Shown here piece by piece: positions 37,109 to 45,725 of a stretch of 64,000 bases of DNA; position 1 is the stretch's first letter; each line of letters starts with the position of its first letter. The stretch covers positions 62,001 through 126,000 of the forward strand of contig NZ_RWIJ01000009.1 of NCBI RefSeq assembly GCF_019805165.1, in the 5' to 3' direction. The notes below the pieces were generated by a model that had not been told where the DNA came from, searched no databases, and saw only the letters and a program-made list of their open reading frames with translations. Origin of the DNA: Azospirillum sp. 412522 (GTDB lineage Bacteria; Pseudomonadota; Alphaproteobacteria; Azospirillales; Azospirillaceae). The position numbers and the translations under genes are program-made.

Positions 37109-37978
37109 TCAGTGGGTACGGTTCAGAAAATGCCTGGCGTACTTGCCCGACAGTTCATCCATCGGGACGATGAGGCAAACATCGGTGGTGTTGAACGCCC
37201 GGTCGATGACGGCGCCATCGCCAATGCAGCCACCAACCCGCAGGTATCCTTTGAGCAGTGGAGGAAGCCCGGCCACGGCCGCACGAGCGCCCAGGTGCAT
37301 CGCCACTGCATCTCCCGACGCTGCCGGTGTCGGTAGGCGGTCCAGCGCAACGCGGCGGTCCGGCAGGGCCCGTGTCCGGAGAGCCGGCGGCGCAAGATGA
37401 TGGCGGTGCAGGTAGGCGAGCGTGGGGGCAAGCGCATCGATGTCCGTGCCGGGCAGGCTGGCGCAGCCGAACATCAACGAGATGTCATGTTGCAGGATGT
37501 AGGCGGCGATGCCCTGCCACAGCAGCTGCATGGTCGCCCCGTTGCGGTAAGCCGGGTCGATGCAGGACCGCCCGAGTTCCAGCAGTTCGCCGGGATGATC
37601 GAACAGTGGAGCGATGTCGAATTCGGTGGCCGAATAGAAGCCGCCGCACCGTTCCGCCACCGATCGCCGCAGAAGACGGTACGTTCCGACGATCGCGCCC
37701 CCCATCTCATGGCCCAGCGCATGGTCGAGGATAACGAGATGGTCGCAGACGGCGTCGAAGGCGTCCACATCACGACCAGGGACCACGCTCGCGAACGTGG
37801 CTCCGAGTTCATCGTGGAACACGCGATAGCGCAAGGCCTGTGCGGCGTCAATTTCCCGGGCGCTCGTGGCCAGCCGCACCTCGAAGCGTGCCACGGCCGG
37901 GGACGCTGTCGGGACTGGCACGACGTTCAGATTTCGCAAGGCCAAGTGCCATCCTCCCGTTTGTTCCCCCTTGGTCAT
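37109..37978 (-). CDS. olsB: L-ornithine N(alpha)-acyltransferase (ornithine lipid synthesis)
   Basis: The 289-residue protein matches OlsB, a GNAT-fold enzyme that transfers a 3-hydroxyacyl chain from ACP to ornithine, making lyso-ornithine lipid. Visible blocks are ALRYRVFHDELGA (about 48-60), DVDAFDAVCDHLVILD, VGTYRLLRRSVAE, FYSATEFDIAPL, LELGRSCIDPAYRNGATMQLLWQGIA and KGYLRVGGCIGDGAVID with FNTTDVCLIV near the end, all standard for the family. No olsA is visible next to it. It is convergent with the GntR gene and divergent from the OYE gene. The ribosome site is weak (TCGGGC). Confidence 0.92.
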   Translation of the reverse strand: MTKGEQTGGWHLALRNLNVVPVPTASPAVARFEVRLATSAREIDAAQALRYRVFHDELGATFASVVPGRDVDAFDAVCDHLVILDHALGHEMGGAIVGTYRLLRRSVAERCGGFYSATEFDIAPLFDHPGELLELGRSCIDPAYRNGATMQLLWQGIAAYILQHDISLMFGCASLPGTDIDALAPTLAYLHRHHLAPPALRTRALPDRRVALDRLPTPAASGDAVAMHLGARAAVAGLPPLLKGYLRVGGCIGDGAVIDRAFNTTDVCLIVPMDELSGKYARHFLNRTH

Positions 37979-38190
37979 GCCCGAGATGCGCGACTCTATG
38001 ATGAAGCGGTGGCGACGGTCGTGTTACAGACAACCTTTCCCAACCTCGCAGCTCCAGCATGATCGCCTCCGGCGCAGGCAACCCCTCGGGCGGCAAGACA
38101 TCCCTCACCTCCCGACATCAGGCTGGAACTGCCAAAGCAGTGCTGAGCGCTGTCAGAGCGGTTTACTTGCATATACCTAGGCGACCGTAA

Positions 38191-38204
38191 GTGCGTTATT
38201 GTAA
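38191..38204. promoter_or_regulatory. Shared 14-base element GTGCGTT-N-TTGTAA upstream of the OYE gene
   Basis: GTGCGTTATTGTAA here and GTGCGTTCTTGTAA on the minus strand at 40255-40268 differ in one base. Both lie upstream of genes flanking the HxlR regulator (OYE here; SDR/hxlR there), about 55 bp from the start codons. Probably an operator. Confidence 0.55.
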
Positions 38205-38257
38205 CCAAGTGTCTCCTGTATATCTTGGAGGTCTTTCCAAGGGAGGCATGTGTTCTG

Positions 38258-39373
38258 ATGACCGCTACTGATGTCCTGTTTCGCCCGTTCCGTATTGGCG
38301 CCATGGAGCTGGCGAACCGCATCGTCATGGCACCCATGACCCGCAGCTTCGCAGTTGATGGGAGGCCCGGCGCGGCGCATGCGGCCTACTATCGCCGTCG
38401 GGCGGAGGGTGGGGTGGGCCTCATCCTTTCCGAAGGCACGGTGATCGATCGGCCGGCGTCGCGGAACGACCCGGGCGTCCCGTTCTTCCACGGCGACGCG
38501 GCGCTGGCGGGGTGGAAGGGCGTGATCGATGCGGTTCATGATGGCGGCGCCAAGATGGGCCCGCAGCTTTGGCACACCGGAGCGCTCAAGAGCTTCCTGA
38601 CGGAGTGGGTGCCGGATTCGCCCGTCGAAAGCCCGTCCGGATTGCAGGCACCGGGCGTCGAGCGCGGCGTCGCCATGAGCGACGGCGACATTGCCGACAC
38701 GATCGCCGCCTTCGCCCGCGCCGCCGGCGACGCAAAGCGTCTTGGCTTCGACACCATCGAGCTGCACGGGGCGCACGGCTACCTGTTCGACCAGTTCTTC
38801 TGGGCCGCCACCAACCGTCGGACCGACCGCTACGGCGGTGCCACGATCGGCGAACGCTCGCGCTTTGCCGCGGAGGTCGTCGCGGCGGTCCGGGCGAGCG
38901 TCGGCCCCGACTTCCCGATCATCCTGCGTCTCAGCCAGTGGAAAGTGCAGGACTTCACCGCGCGGCTCGCGGAGACGCCCGATCTCATGGCCGACTGGCT
39001 GGTTCCCCTGGTGGAGGCCGGCGTTGACGTGCTGCACTGCTCGCAGCGCCGATTCTGGGAGCCCGAGTTCCCGGAGATCGATGGCGAGCAGGGCCTGAAT
39101 TTCGCCGGCTGGGCCAAGAAGCTGACCGGCGCGGCGACGATCAGCGTCGGCTCGGTCGGCCTTGCGGGAGACTTCATGGGCGCGTTCGGCGGCGAGGGCT
39201 CGTCCACGGCCAAACTCGACAAGCTCGTGGAGCGGATGGAGCGCGATGAGTTCGACCTGATCGCCGTCGGCCGCGCCCTGATCGCCGATCCGGCATGGGT
39301 GGAGAAGGTACGGACCGGCGATAGCAGCGCCTTGAAGGACTTCGACGCAGCCGCGCTCGCCGAGCTGGTGTAG
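38258..39373 (+). CDS. Old yellow enzyme-type NADH:flavin oxidoreductase
   Basis: The 371-residue protein is a single FMN TIM barrel: LFRPFRIGAMELANRIVMAPMTRS, LSEGTVI, QLWHTGAL, FDTIELHGAHGYLFDQFFWAATNRRTDRYGG with the substrate His region, and IAVGRALIADP for the FMN phosphate. It should reduce an activated C=C bond (enone, quinone or nitro compound) with NAD(P)H. The ATG follows GGGAGG at a rather long 11 bases. It is transcribed towards the SDR and HxlR genes and probably belongs to their regulon through the element at 38191-38204. Confidence 0.88.
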   Translation: MTATDVLFRPFRIGAMELANRIVMAPMTRSFAVDGRPGAAHAAYYRRRAEGGVGLILSEGTVIDRPASRNDPGVPFFHGDAALAGWKGVIDAVHDGGAKMGPQLWHTGALKSFLTEWVPDSPVESPSGLQAPGVERGVAMSDGDIADTIAAFARAAGDAKRLGFDTIELHGAHGYLFDQFFWAATNRRTDRYGGATIGERSRFAAEVVAAVRASVGPDFPIILRLSQWKVQDFTARLAETPDLMADWLVPLVEAGVDVLHCSQRRFWEPEFPEIDGEQGLNFAGWAKKLTGAATISVGSVGLAGDFMGAFGGEGSSTAKLDKLVERMERDEFDLIAVGRALIADPAWVEKVRTGDSSALKDFDAAALAELV

Positions 39374-39478
39374 GAATTCGAAGCGCCGTTCACCACCCGG
39401 CAGCGATTCGCCGGCCATGCCGAGGACGCCGAGCGTCTGCGAGAGGCGCGCCGTGTCGCTCGGCAGGCGGTGCACAGA

Positions 39479-40204
39479 TCAGACCTGCGCCATGCCGCCG
39501 TCGACCGGGAGCTCGGCCCCGGTGATGAAGCTGCTTTGGTCGCTGGCGAGGAACAGCGCGGCCGAGGCCACTTCGTCGGCACGCCCCATACGGCCGAGCG
39601 GGATCAGCGTCGTCAGCGTCTTGCGCACCTCGTCGGACGCCGCCGCCATCATGGCGGTGTCGGTTGGTCCCGGTGCCACGACGTTGACGCGGATGTTGCG
39701 GGGCGCCAGCTCGTTGGCCCAGGTCCGCGCGAACGAGCGCACGGCGGCCTTGGTTGCCCCGTAGACGCCATAGCCTTTGGTGCCGATCGCGGCGGCGATC
39801 GAGCCCACCAACACGATCGAGCCACCATCCGGCATGATCGCGGTCGCGGCCTTGGCGGCAAACAGCAGCGCGCGCACGTTGAGGCCGAAGGTCCGGTCGA
39901 AATGATCCTCGCCGATGCCGTCGAGGGTCGCGAACTCGGCGATGCCGGCGTTGACGGCGAGCACGTCCACCCGTCCGGCTTCGCTGCCCACCGCCGCGAA
40001 GAAGGCGGCGAGCGCCGTCAGATCGGACGCATCGACGCGGCGCGCGCGCAGCCTGCCGGCCCCAAGCTCGACCTCCCCCTCTTCGGCGCGGCGACTGGTG
40101 GCGTAAACCGTGGCGCCTTCCGCCGCGAAGCGCTCTGCGATGGCGCCACCGATGCCGCCATGGCCACCGATCACGACGGCGATTTTTCCTGAAAGCCTGC
40201 TCAT
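39479..40204 (-). CDS. SDR-family oxidoreductase
   Basis: The 241-residue classical short-chain dehydrogenase has the Rossmann motif AVVIGGHGGIGGAIAERF (residues 9-26), NAGIAEF, the catalytic Ser in LVGSIAAAIG and YGATKAAVRSF giving the Tyr-x-x-x-Lys pair. The C-terminus SSFITGAELPVDGGMAQ is typical of NADP-dependent ketone reductases. Its substrate is unknown. It is convergent with the OYE gene (about 105 bp between stops) and divergent from hxlR across a 96-bp gap carrying the shared element and a dyad. A role with the OYE in reducing xenobiotic carbonyls or enones is inference. Confidence 0.88.
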   Translation of the reverse strand: MSRLSGKIAVVIGGHGGIGGAIAERFAAEGATVYATSRRAEEGEVELGAGRLRARRVDASDLTALAAFFAAVGSEAGRVDVLAVNAGIAEFATLDGIGEDHFDRTFGLNVRALLFAAKAATAIMPDGGSIVLVGSIAAAIGTKGYGVYGATKAAVRSFARTWANELAPRNIRVNVVAPGPTDTAMMAAASDEVRKTLTTLIPLGRMGRADEVASAALFLASDQSSFITGAELPVDGGMAQV

Positions 40205-40254
40205 GCGTCCTCACATCGCTGGTGATGACGAACAGCTATCATTCCTATATCTAA

Positions 40255-40278
40255 TTACAAGAACGCACCAGATGGTGC
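40255..40278. promoter_or_regulatory. HxlR operator candidate: shared element and GCACCA-N2-TGGTGC dyad
   Basis: On the minus strand 40268-40255 reads GTGCGTTCTTGTAA, matching the site at 38191-38204. It overlaps a perfect dyad GCACCA-GA-TGGTGC (40265-40278). Both lie in the 96-bp gap between the divergent SDR and hxlR genes. Confidence 0.55.
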
Positions 40279-40300
40279 TCAGATATCGAGGCGTATACCC

Positions 40301-40690
40301 ATGTCCAAGGACGTGCTCGAACTGCCGCTTGATGTCACCGCGACGCGGCCCATCCTCGAACATATCGCCAACAAGTGGACGGTGCTGATCCTGAGCGTCC
40401 TCTGCACGCAGCCGGCGCGGTTCAACGACCTCAAGCGCCGCCTCGACGGCATCACCCACAAGGCTCTGTCCGAGGCATTGAAGCGTCTGGAGCGCAACGG
40501 CCTTGTCAGTCGCAAAGTCCTGCCGACGCAGCCGATCGGCGTCGAGTACACGATTACCCCTCTCGGCTGCTCGCTACGCGAACCCTTCGCCGCCCTTTAC
40601 AACTGGTCGCTCGCCAACGGCTCCGCGATGGAAAAGGCGCAGCGTGCCTATGACACATCGAGAGGGGATGGAGAGTTGGAGGAGACTTAA
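40301..40690 (+). CDS. HxlR-family transcriptional regulator
   Basis: The 129-residue protein is a winged-helix HxlR regulator: ILEHIANKWTVLILSVLCTQPARFNDLKRRLDGITHKALSEALKRLERNGLVSR covers the DNA-binding core (about 18-75), then VEYTITPLGCSLREPFAALYNW. The usual redox- or electrophile-sensing Cys just before the first helix (C-P-...) is replaced: here the position reads TATRPILEH. Cysteines remain at about 35 (VLCTQ) and 109 region (LGCSL). It probably controls the divergent SDR and the OYE gene. Its effector is unknown. Confidence 0.9.
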   Translation: MSKDVLELPLDVTATRPILEHIANKWTVLILSVLCTQPARFNDLKRRLDGITHKALSEALKRLERNGLVSRKVLPTQPIGVEYTITPLGCSLREPFAALYNWSLANGSAMEKAQRAYDTSRGDGELEET

Positions 40691-41044
40691 CAATCAAGGG
40701 AGCCCGCTGCCTCCTTTGCACGCCGCTCCAAATTGCGATCCCTTGCGGGACAGGCGGAAGGGGAGGGTTGGCCATTTTCAACAGTCCCGACCGAAATCCG
40801 GCTTGCAGCAGCGCGTTCGGGGGGCGAATCACGGCTCGCCGGCTTTGGGTTTCGCTGCAGGATCAACCGGCCCAGGTTGAAAATCGGCGTGGGACATTAG
40901 GCCAGCCTCAGGTGTGATTGGCGTCCAGCGCACCAGTTCGGCCGGTCAGTCACGGCCCCAATGCCGGCCCGCCCGTCGGCAAAATCCTTCAATGCATGGT
41001 GCCTGGAACCTGAAGCGCTGCGTTGGGCGAGGGCAAAGCCCCCC

Positions 41045-41080
41045 GCCGCCATTCCCGCCGCTATTCCCGCCGCTATTCCC
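41045..41080. repeat. Three tandem 12-bp repeats (GCCGCYATTCCC)
   Basis: GCCGCCATTCCC is followed by two copies of GCCGCTATTCCC. It lies in the gene-free stretch upstream of the unknown three-gene cassette. The function is unknown; it could be simple slippage. Confidence 0.75.
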
Positions 41081-41336
41081 TATGACCGTGAACCACTCGC
41101 CACCGCCACGTCTGGCTGGCCCGGACAAACTGCGGGGCCGTCCACGCTTCGAGACGGCGGGATGTTCTCCTCCCCGAGGTTCACACCCAATCATGGGCGC
41201 GCAAACATTATTAATTGCATTGTATCGCATGCATTGCTCGCAATTTTTTGCGCACGGAATTATATAAAATGGCCAAGATAGAATTTTGCTATGGACAGAC
41301 ACGCTGTGCTTGTCTTTTAAATAGTCCGCACGCCGA

Positions 41337-41360
41337 GCAAGCTCATTAATTCAAGCTTGC
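41337..41360. promoter_or_regulatory. Dyad GCAAGCT-N10-AGCTTGC upstream of the unknown cassette
   Basis: GCAAGCT (41337-41343) and AGCTTGC (41354-41360) form a perfect 7-bp dyad around an AT-rich centre, 75 bp before the first start codon. It could be an operator or a leader hairpin. Confidence 0.45.
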
Positions 41361-41435
41361 GGGAATTTTCTGTGTCGAATCGCTGCGCAGTCGTGGCGAC
41401 GACGATCGAACATGCCCAGATAATGGAGATGAGCG

Positions 41436-42464
41436 ATGACCTCCTACAATGATTTCTTTTTTCGCCCGAATACGAGTTCAGTTGGGGATATTCCGGCACA
41501 GCAACCGCTTTACACTTCTCCGGATATAATTTGTTCGCAAACGACACCGATAGAGGATTTCACCAATGTTTTGAAAAATAACTATAACTCAAGCTCATAC
41601 TCCAGCAACATCGAGATCGGGTATGAAAATTATTTCTATGTTCGCGGGAGAAATTTGTCGTCCTCCCAGGTAAATCGACAAATTTCATTGTATTACACCC
41701 CCAGCTCGGTGATCAACTGGCCCAGCCAGTGGGTCGGGAACGTCATCCAGACCGACAAGAGTTCCCCGATTTCCTTGCTGACCAATGTTGCCCCCGGCGC
41801 GGTGGCCGTTGCCCCCGACACCTTCCTGTGGAAGCCCCCGGCGCCGTCGGGCAGCGACCATTACTGCCTGTTTTCCTATTCCACCGATGCGGCGGACCCG
41901 AAGCCGATTCCCGGCAGCGACGGCATGACCTATGAGGACATGGCCACGCTGGTCAGCACCAACCTGAACATCGGTTGGAAGAACGTGGTCGCCATCACCA
42001 ACCAGCCGCCGACCTGGGTGATGAACCATGGGCTGGCCGTTCCGCTCAGCGTCGGTTCGCCGATGACCGCCACGGTCTACGTGGTGTGCCACGGGCTGGT
42101 CGGCGGTTCAGTGGCTTTCCAGGGCTCCAACAGCGAAGGCGCCGATCATCCGATCGTCCAGCCCAAGACCGACATCACCCAGGACGGCCAGATCGTGGGC
42201 ATCCAGGTGGTGCTGCAACCCGGCTTCCAGTGCGTGGTCAGCATCAGCTTCTGGGCCAACGGGCACAGCTTCGCGTCGGGCGCCCATCTTGATTTCGAAG
42301 CCAATTACGACCCGGAGGCCGGCGCTGGGACCGGCGCTCAGCTCCAGGCTGCAATCGCGCGGAATTTGATCGACCCCAATTACGTTCTGAAATTCCAGAC
42401 CAACAGCAACGTACAGCCGAAATCCCCGATTTTCCTCGGCAGGATCGAGCACATCTATCAATAG
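41436..42464 (+). CDS. Uncharacterised protein (cassette protein A), 342 residues
   Basis: I do not recognise this gene. The protein has no signal peptide and no membrane span. The first 90 residues are rich in Ser, Asn, Tyr and Phe and are encoded by AT-rich codons; the remaining 250 switch abruptly to normal GC-rich codons near 41,700. Sequence such as YFYVRGRNLSSSQVNRQISLYYTPSS, TATVYVVCHGLVGGSVAF and VVLQPGFQCVVSISFWA suggests beta-sandwich (Ig-like) domains: strands alternating with Gly/Asn turns. ATG at 41436 follows TGGAGA. It is followed 56 bp later by gene B and the three seem to form one operon. It could be a structural, surface or toxin-type protein; none is shown. Confidence 0.75.
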   Translation: MTSYNDFFFRPNTSSVGDIPAQQPLYTSPDIICSQTTPIEDFTNVLKNNYNSSSYSSNIEIGYENYFYVRGRNLSSSQVNRQISLYYTPSSVINWPSQWVGNVIQTDKSSPISLLTNVAPGAVAVAPDTFLWKPPAPSGSDHYCLFSYSTDAADPKPIPGSDGMTYEDMATLVSTNLNIGWKNVVAITNQPPTWVMNHGLAVPLSVGSPMTATVYVVCHGLVGGSVAFQGSNSEGADHPIVQPKTDITQDGQIVGIQVVLQPGFQCVVSISFWANGHSFASGAHLDFEANYDPEAGAGTGAQLQAAIARNLIDPNYVLKFQTNSNVQPKSPIFLGRIEHIYQ

Positions 42465-42520
42465 AAATCATCGAATACAGGAACTTTCTCAAAGATATAT
42501 CTATAAAAGAGGGGCAGGAC

Positions 42521-44371
42521 ATGAGTTATCTTGAAATCCCAAGAATTTATTTCGGCGGCGAATGGACCGTCAGCGTCGCCACCGCCAACAACCTGGGGAA
42601 GTTGTTCACTCCCAGCGAGGATGGCGGGACGGATCCGAAAATCCAGAAACTCCTGAATTTCGCCGATGTCGTTCTGGAGGACGTGCTCGTCGATAATTCG
42701 CAGCCGACCGACCAGGAACTCCGACAGTACATGGCGATCGAAAACAGGAAGTACGGGTCTCAGACCATCAACTGGAACTATTACGGCTCGAACACCGCGA
42801 GCTTCCAGACCAAAGTGGTCGGTGTCGATTTGGGCAAGGGCTTTGCCGTCGACGATCCGCTCGTCGGCAAGACGGCGGGCTTCCTGCACACCGCCCTGTG
42901 CGACCTCAACCCGGTCGGCTCGCAGACCACCCAGATGTTCACCGACGCCTTCCTGCTCGGTGACGCGGCCTTGCCGGACGGCGGCGCGGTTCCGGAACCG
43001 CATTTCTCCCGCTGGGTCTGGTTCTATCGCAACATCAATCCCAACGCCGTCGGGGACACCGCCGCGTCCGGCTTTTTCGAAACCAAGATCCCCATGGACA
43101 ACGCGGCGTGGGAGGCGCTGTCGGCGCTGAAGTCCCCCGCCGTCGACCAACTCCGCGCGCTGGCCGCCAAGACCGGGGCCGTCGGGCTGTCGGTGCGCTA
43201 CTGCCTGTACCTGACCACCAGCCAAGGCATCCCGCAGGTCGGCAACTATGTCAAGAAAGTCGGCAAGGTGGTGGGCGCCATCGGCCTGCTCGGCGCCGGC
43301 GAGCTGTACAGCTACCCGGTCGGCCGGCGTTTGCGCGGCGCGACGGTCAAGATTCCGATGACCATCGACTATCCCAAGCAACCGAAGGTCAAGACGGTGC
43401 CGCTGGCCCCCGCGCTGATCAATGTCGACGGCGGCGCCAGGCGGATTTCCCTCGACCTCGTCACGGCGCTGCCGGAGGACGGGCTCGACGGCACCAAGGT
43501 CGATCTCGGGACCCTGACCCTGGTGCTGAACACGAACGGCACCATCGCCACGGTCGGCGTGCTGAACTACGTCGATTACGCCCAACCGTCCTACGCCAAG
43601 ACATCGGGCATCGTGGATTTCGACTACCGTGCCGGGTCCGATGTGGAGGCGGCGCTGCCGGACGGCGACTTCCAGCTCTGGAGTTCCAAGTATGGCGTGA
43701 TCTTCACCGAGGCGGACGCGCTGGAGACCGACCAGCGCGACACCTATCTGCACCAGGAGGAAAAGGAAACCATCAAGGTCAAGGTGACCCGCCGCGGCCG
43801 GCCGTTGGCCGGCGCCGCAGTCTACATCAAGCAATACATCATCACCGACAACGACGAGAGCGGCGTTGTCGAGGCCAAACCCGACGAAAGGCTGGTGGAC
43901 GCCCCGGACAAGGTCGAGGTCATGGCCGACGGCTACGCCTCCATCGACATCACCGCCGTCAAGACCGGGCAGTGCGGCATCGGCTTTTTCCTGAACAAGG
44001 ACGCCGGCGCCACGCTGGATATCCTCAACGACGGTTGCGGCTTTGTCCGGATATTGAAGGTCGACGACTATTCACACATCACCGACGATCAGTTGCTGGG
44101 GCAATCCGGCTTCAGCATCATGTACGAAAATGTCCTGCGCTATTTCTACGTGGCCTATCCGGTCATGCAGGGCATCGTCGATTTCTCCAACTACAACATC
44201 ATGACCAGCAGGATGGTGCTGCAACAGTTGCAGACCCTGACCAGCAAGGACAAGTGGCGGGATTTCGATTACATGCCGCGCACCCGCGAACTGACCGACG
44301 CGCGGCGCGACCTTCTGCACCGTTGGTGCCAGGTCAACACCAAGGCCCTGTATCCCACCGCCACCGTCTGA
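42521..44371 (+). CDS. Uncharacterised protein (cassette protein B), 616 residues
   Basis: I do not recognise a named family. The protein opens with YLEIPRIYFGGEWTVSVATANN, an N-terminal block that I believe recurs in unannotated bacterial proteins, but this is memory only. There is no signal peptide or membrane helix. The middle is beta-rich, with an adhesion-like strand-turn pattern around residues 410-475 (IKVKVTRRGRPLAGAAVYIKQY, then DKVEVMADGYASIDI), reminiscent of carboxypeptidase-regulatory or Big-type folds. The last 130 residues look helical (ENVLRYFYVAYPVMQGIVDF, DARRDLLHRWCQV). The ribosome site is AGAGGGG. Gene C starts 23 bp downstream, so coupling is likely. Confidence 0.75.
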   Translation: MSYLEIPRIYFGGEWTVSVATANNLGKLFTPSEDGGTDPKIQKLLNFADVVLEDVLVDNSQPTDQELRQYMAIENRKYGSQTINWNYYGSNTASFQTKVVGVDLGKGFAVDDPLVGKTAGFLHTALCDLNPVGSQTTQMFTDAFLLGDAALPDGGAVPEPHFSRWVWFYRNINPNAVGDTAASGFFETKIPMDNAAWEALSALKSPAVDQLRALAAKTGAVGLSVRYCLYLTTSQGIPQVGNYVKKVGKVVGAIGLLGAGELYSYPVGRRLRGATVKIPMTIDYPKQPKVKTVPLAPALINVDGGARRISLDLVTALPEDGLDGTKVDLGTLTLVLNTNGTIATVGVLNYVDYAQPSYAKTSGIVDFDYRAGSDVEAALPDGDFQLWSSKYGVIFTEADALETDQRDTYLHQEEKETIKVKVTRRGRPLAGAAVYIKQYIITDNDESGVVEAKPDERLVDAPDKVEVMADGYASIDITAVKTGQCGIGFFLNKDAGATLDILNDGCGFVRILKVDDYSHITDDQLLGQSGFSIMYENVLRYFYVAYPVMQGIVDFSNYNIMTSRMVLQQLQTLTSKDKWRDFDYMPRTRELTDARRDLLHRWCQVNTKALYPTATV

Positions 44372-44394
44372 CGCGCCAATCGGGGAAAAACGCC

Positions 44395-45714
44395 ATGTTG
44401 ACGAAAGAACTAGCCGCCGCTCTGATCGGCGCTGCGTTGGGTTGCGCAACCACGGCCGCCGTCGCCGGCGACATCGCAATCAGTGCGCAAATTCCCTATG
44501 ACGTGACCATCCCGCCCAATGCCGACAGCGCCACCGTGCAGAAGGCGTACAACGTCTTTTCGTGGAATCTGTTCATCGCCGCCAACTGGGTCGCCTCACC
44601 GACCATGCGCGGCGAGGCCGACACGTCCAAGCCGTTCTCCGGCAGCGGCGCGCGGGTGTGGGAAACCTACAAGGACACCTCCGAAGTCTTCACCACCCCA
44701 CCGACGCGGCCGACCTCGTGGAACCAGTGGAGCGAGGCGGTGCCCGCCTACTGCCCAGCCGACGCCAAGGCCGACCAGGGCCAGCGCACCGCCGTGCTGA
44801 GCGAAATCGGCAAGCAGGATCCGGTGATCGACGGCACCGTGCAGCCCATGAGCGGGAAGCTCGGCTATCTGGTCGATCAGAACGGGGAAAGGGTGTGGAT
44901 CGACGTCCGGATGAACAAGCCGGCCTTCGATTTCATCTACGACAACAAATACTATGACGCCAACGTCCAGAACGCCGCACAGAAAACCCTGCTGTTCCCC
45001 AATTCCGGCGACAACGCCACCCGCACCGTCGGGCCGATCAACGTCAAGCCGGCGTGGAAGGTGATGGGCAAGGGGGACGATCCATCGACCTTCTACACCC
45101 GCGACGCCTATCTGGTCGATGCGCCGGCCCAGAAATGCCGGAAGGTCCAGGTGGGGCTGGTCGCCTTCCACTACACCGTCAAGACCACCTCGGCCAAACA
45201 GTGGATCTGGGGCACCTTCGAGCACAAGAGCAACGCGCCGTCCTGCGCTCCGTGGGATTACGACAACCCCAAGGCCACGTGCAGGATCGACTGGAAGCAG
45301 TCCCGCTACAGCTTCGCCGATCCGAACTGCCCGGATTGCGCCATGAACGCCCTGCCCACCCCGGCCACCGCGCAGAAGCCGGTTCAGGTGGTGCGGATCA
45401 TTCCGATCCCACCCGAGGTGCAGGCGCTCAACCAAGAGGCCGCGGCGCTCCTGAAGGGCACGGTCTGGGAGAACTACGAGCTGTTGAACACGCAGTTCCC
45501 TGCCGATCCTTCCCAGCTCTACGGCAACCCCTGGCCGACGGCGCTCGCCAACGCGGCGCTGGAAACCTACAACCAGGGCACCACGCCGTGGGACCAGACA
45601 AGTTCCTGCCTGGGCTGCCATTTCCTGGCTCCGACGACGGCCCAACCCTATGGCAACTATTTTGCCGACTTCGTCTTCCAGTTCGCTCATGCCAAGCCGT
45701 TCCCGCCGCAATAA
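44395..45714 (+). CDS. Secreted protein with C-terminal CXXCH haem-binding motif (cassette protein C)
   Basis: The 439-residue protein has a classical Sec signal peptide (positive MLTKE, hydrophobic LAAALIGAALGCATTAAV, cut after AVA-GD about residue 25). Near the end SSCLGCHFLAP gives one CXXCH, a c-type haem site, in an otherwise uncharacterised protein. The NVFSWNLFIAANW and GARVWETYKDTSEVF blocks resemble, as I recall, a widespread group of unnamed periplasmic proteins with a late CXXCH. Further Cys (CPDC at 45330-45341) could form a disulphide. It should be periplasmic and needs the cytochrome c maturation system. It ends the cassette; a perfect hairpin follows. Confidence 0.8.
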   Translation: MLTKELAAALIGAALGCATTAAVAGDIAISAQIPYDVTIPPNADSATVQKAYNVFSWNLFIAANWVASPTMRGEADTSKPFSGSGARVWETYKDTSEVFTTPPTRPTSWNQWSEAVPAYCPADAKADQGQRTAVLSEIGKQDPVIDGTVQPMSGKLGYLVDQNGERVWIDVRMNKPAFDFIYDNKYYDANVQNAAQKTLLFPNSGDNATRTVGPINVKPAWKVMGKGDDPSTFYTRDAYLVDAPAQKCRKVQVGLVAFHYTVKTTSAKQWIWGTFEHKSNAPSCAPWDYDNPKATCRIDWKQSRYSFADPNCPDCAMNALPTPATAQKPVQVVRIIPIPPEVQALNQEAAALLKGTVWENYELLNTQFPADPSQLYGNPWPTALANAALETYNQGTTPWDQTSSCLGCHFLAPTTAQPYGNYFADFVFQFAHAKPFPPQ

Positions 45715-45725
45715 ATGAGCCCGCC

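Larger units (their letters stand above)
40691..41435. other. Long intergenic region, 745 bp, becoming AT-rich
   Basis: The first 500 bp are GC-rich with no credible gene. From about 41,200 the sequence turns markedly AT-rich (AATTTTTTGCG, AATTATATAAAATGG), which continues into the next gene. It carries a 12-bp tandem repeat (41045-41080), a dyad at 41337-41360, and a probable promoter around 41,230-41,270, though no textbook -35/-10 pair stands out. The AT-rich block looks foreign or silenced-type DNA. Confidence 0.6.

Noticed and set aside
41045-41080. CRISPR array
   Set aside because: Three directly adjacent 12-bp units have no spacers, and no cas genes are present.
40914-41267. Possible small genes in the gap upstream of the unknown cassette
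   Set aside because: Pro/Arg-rich sequence crossing the 12-bp tandem repeat, no ribosome site, and no protein-like pattern.
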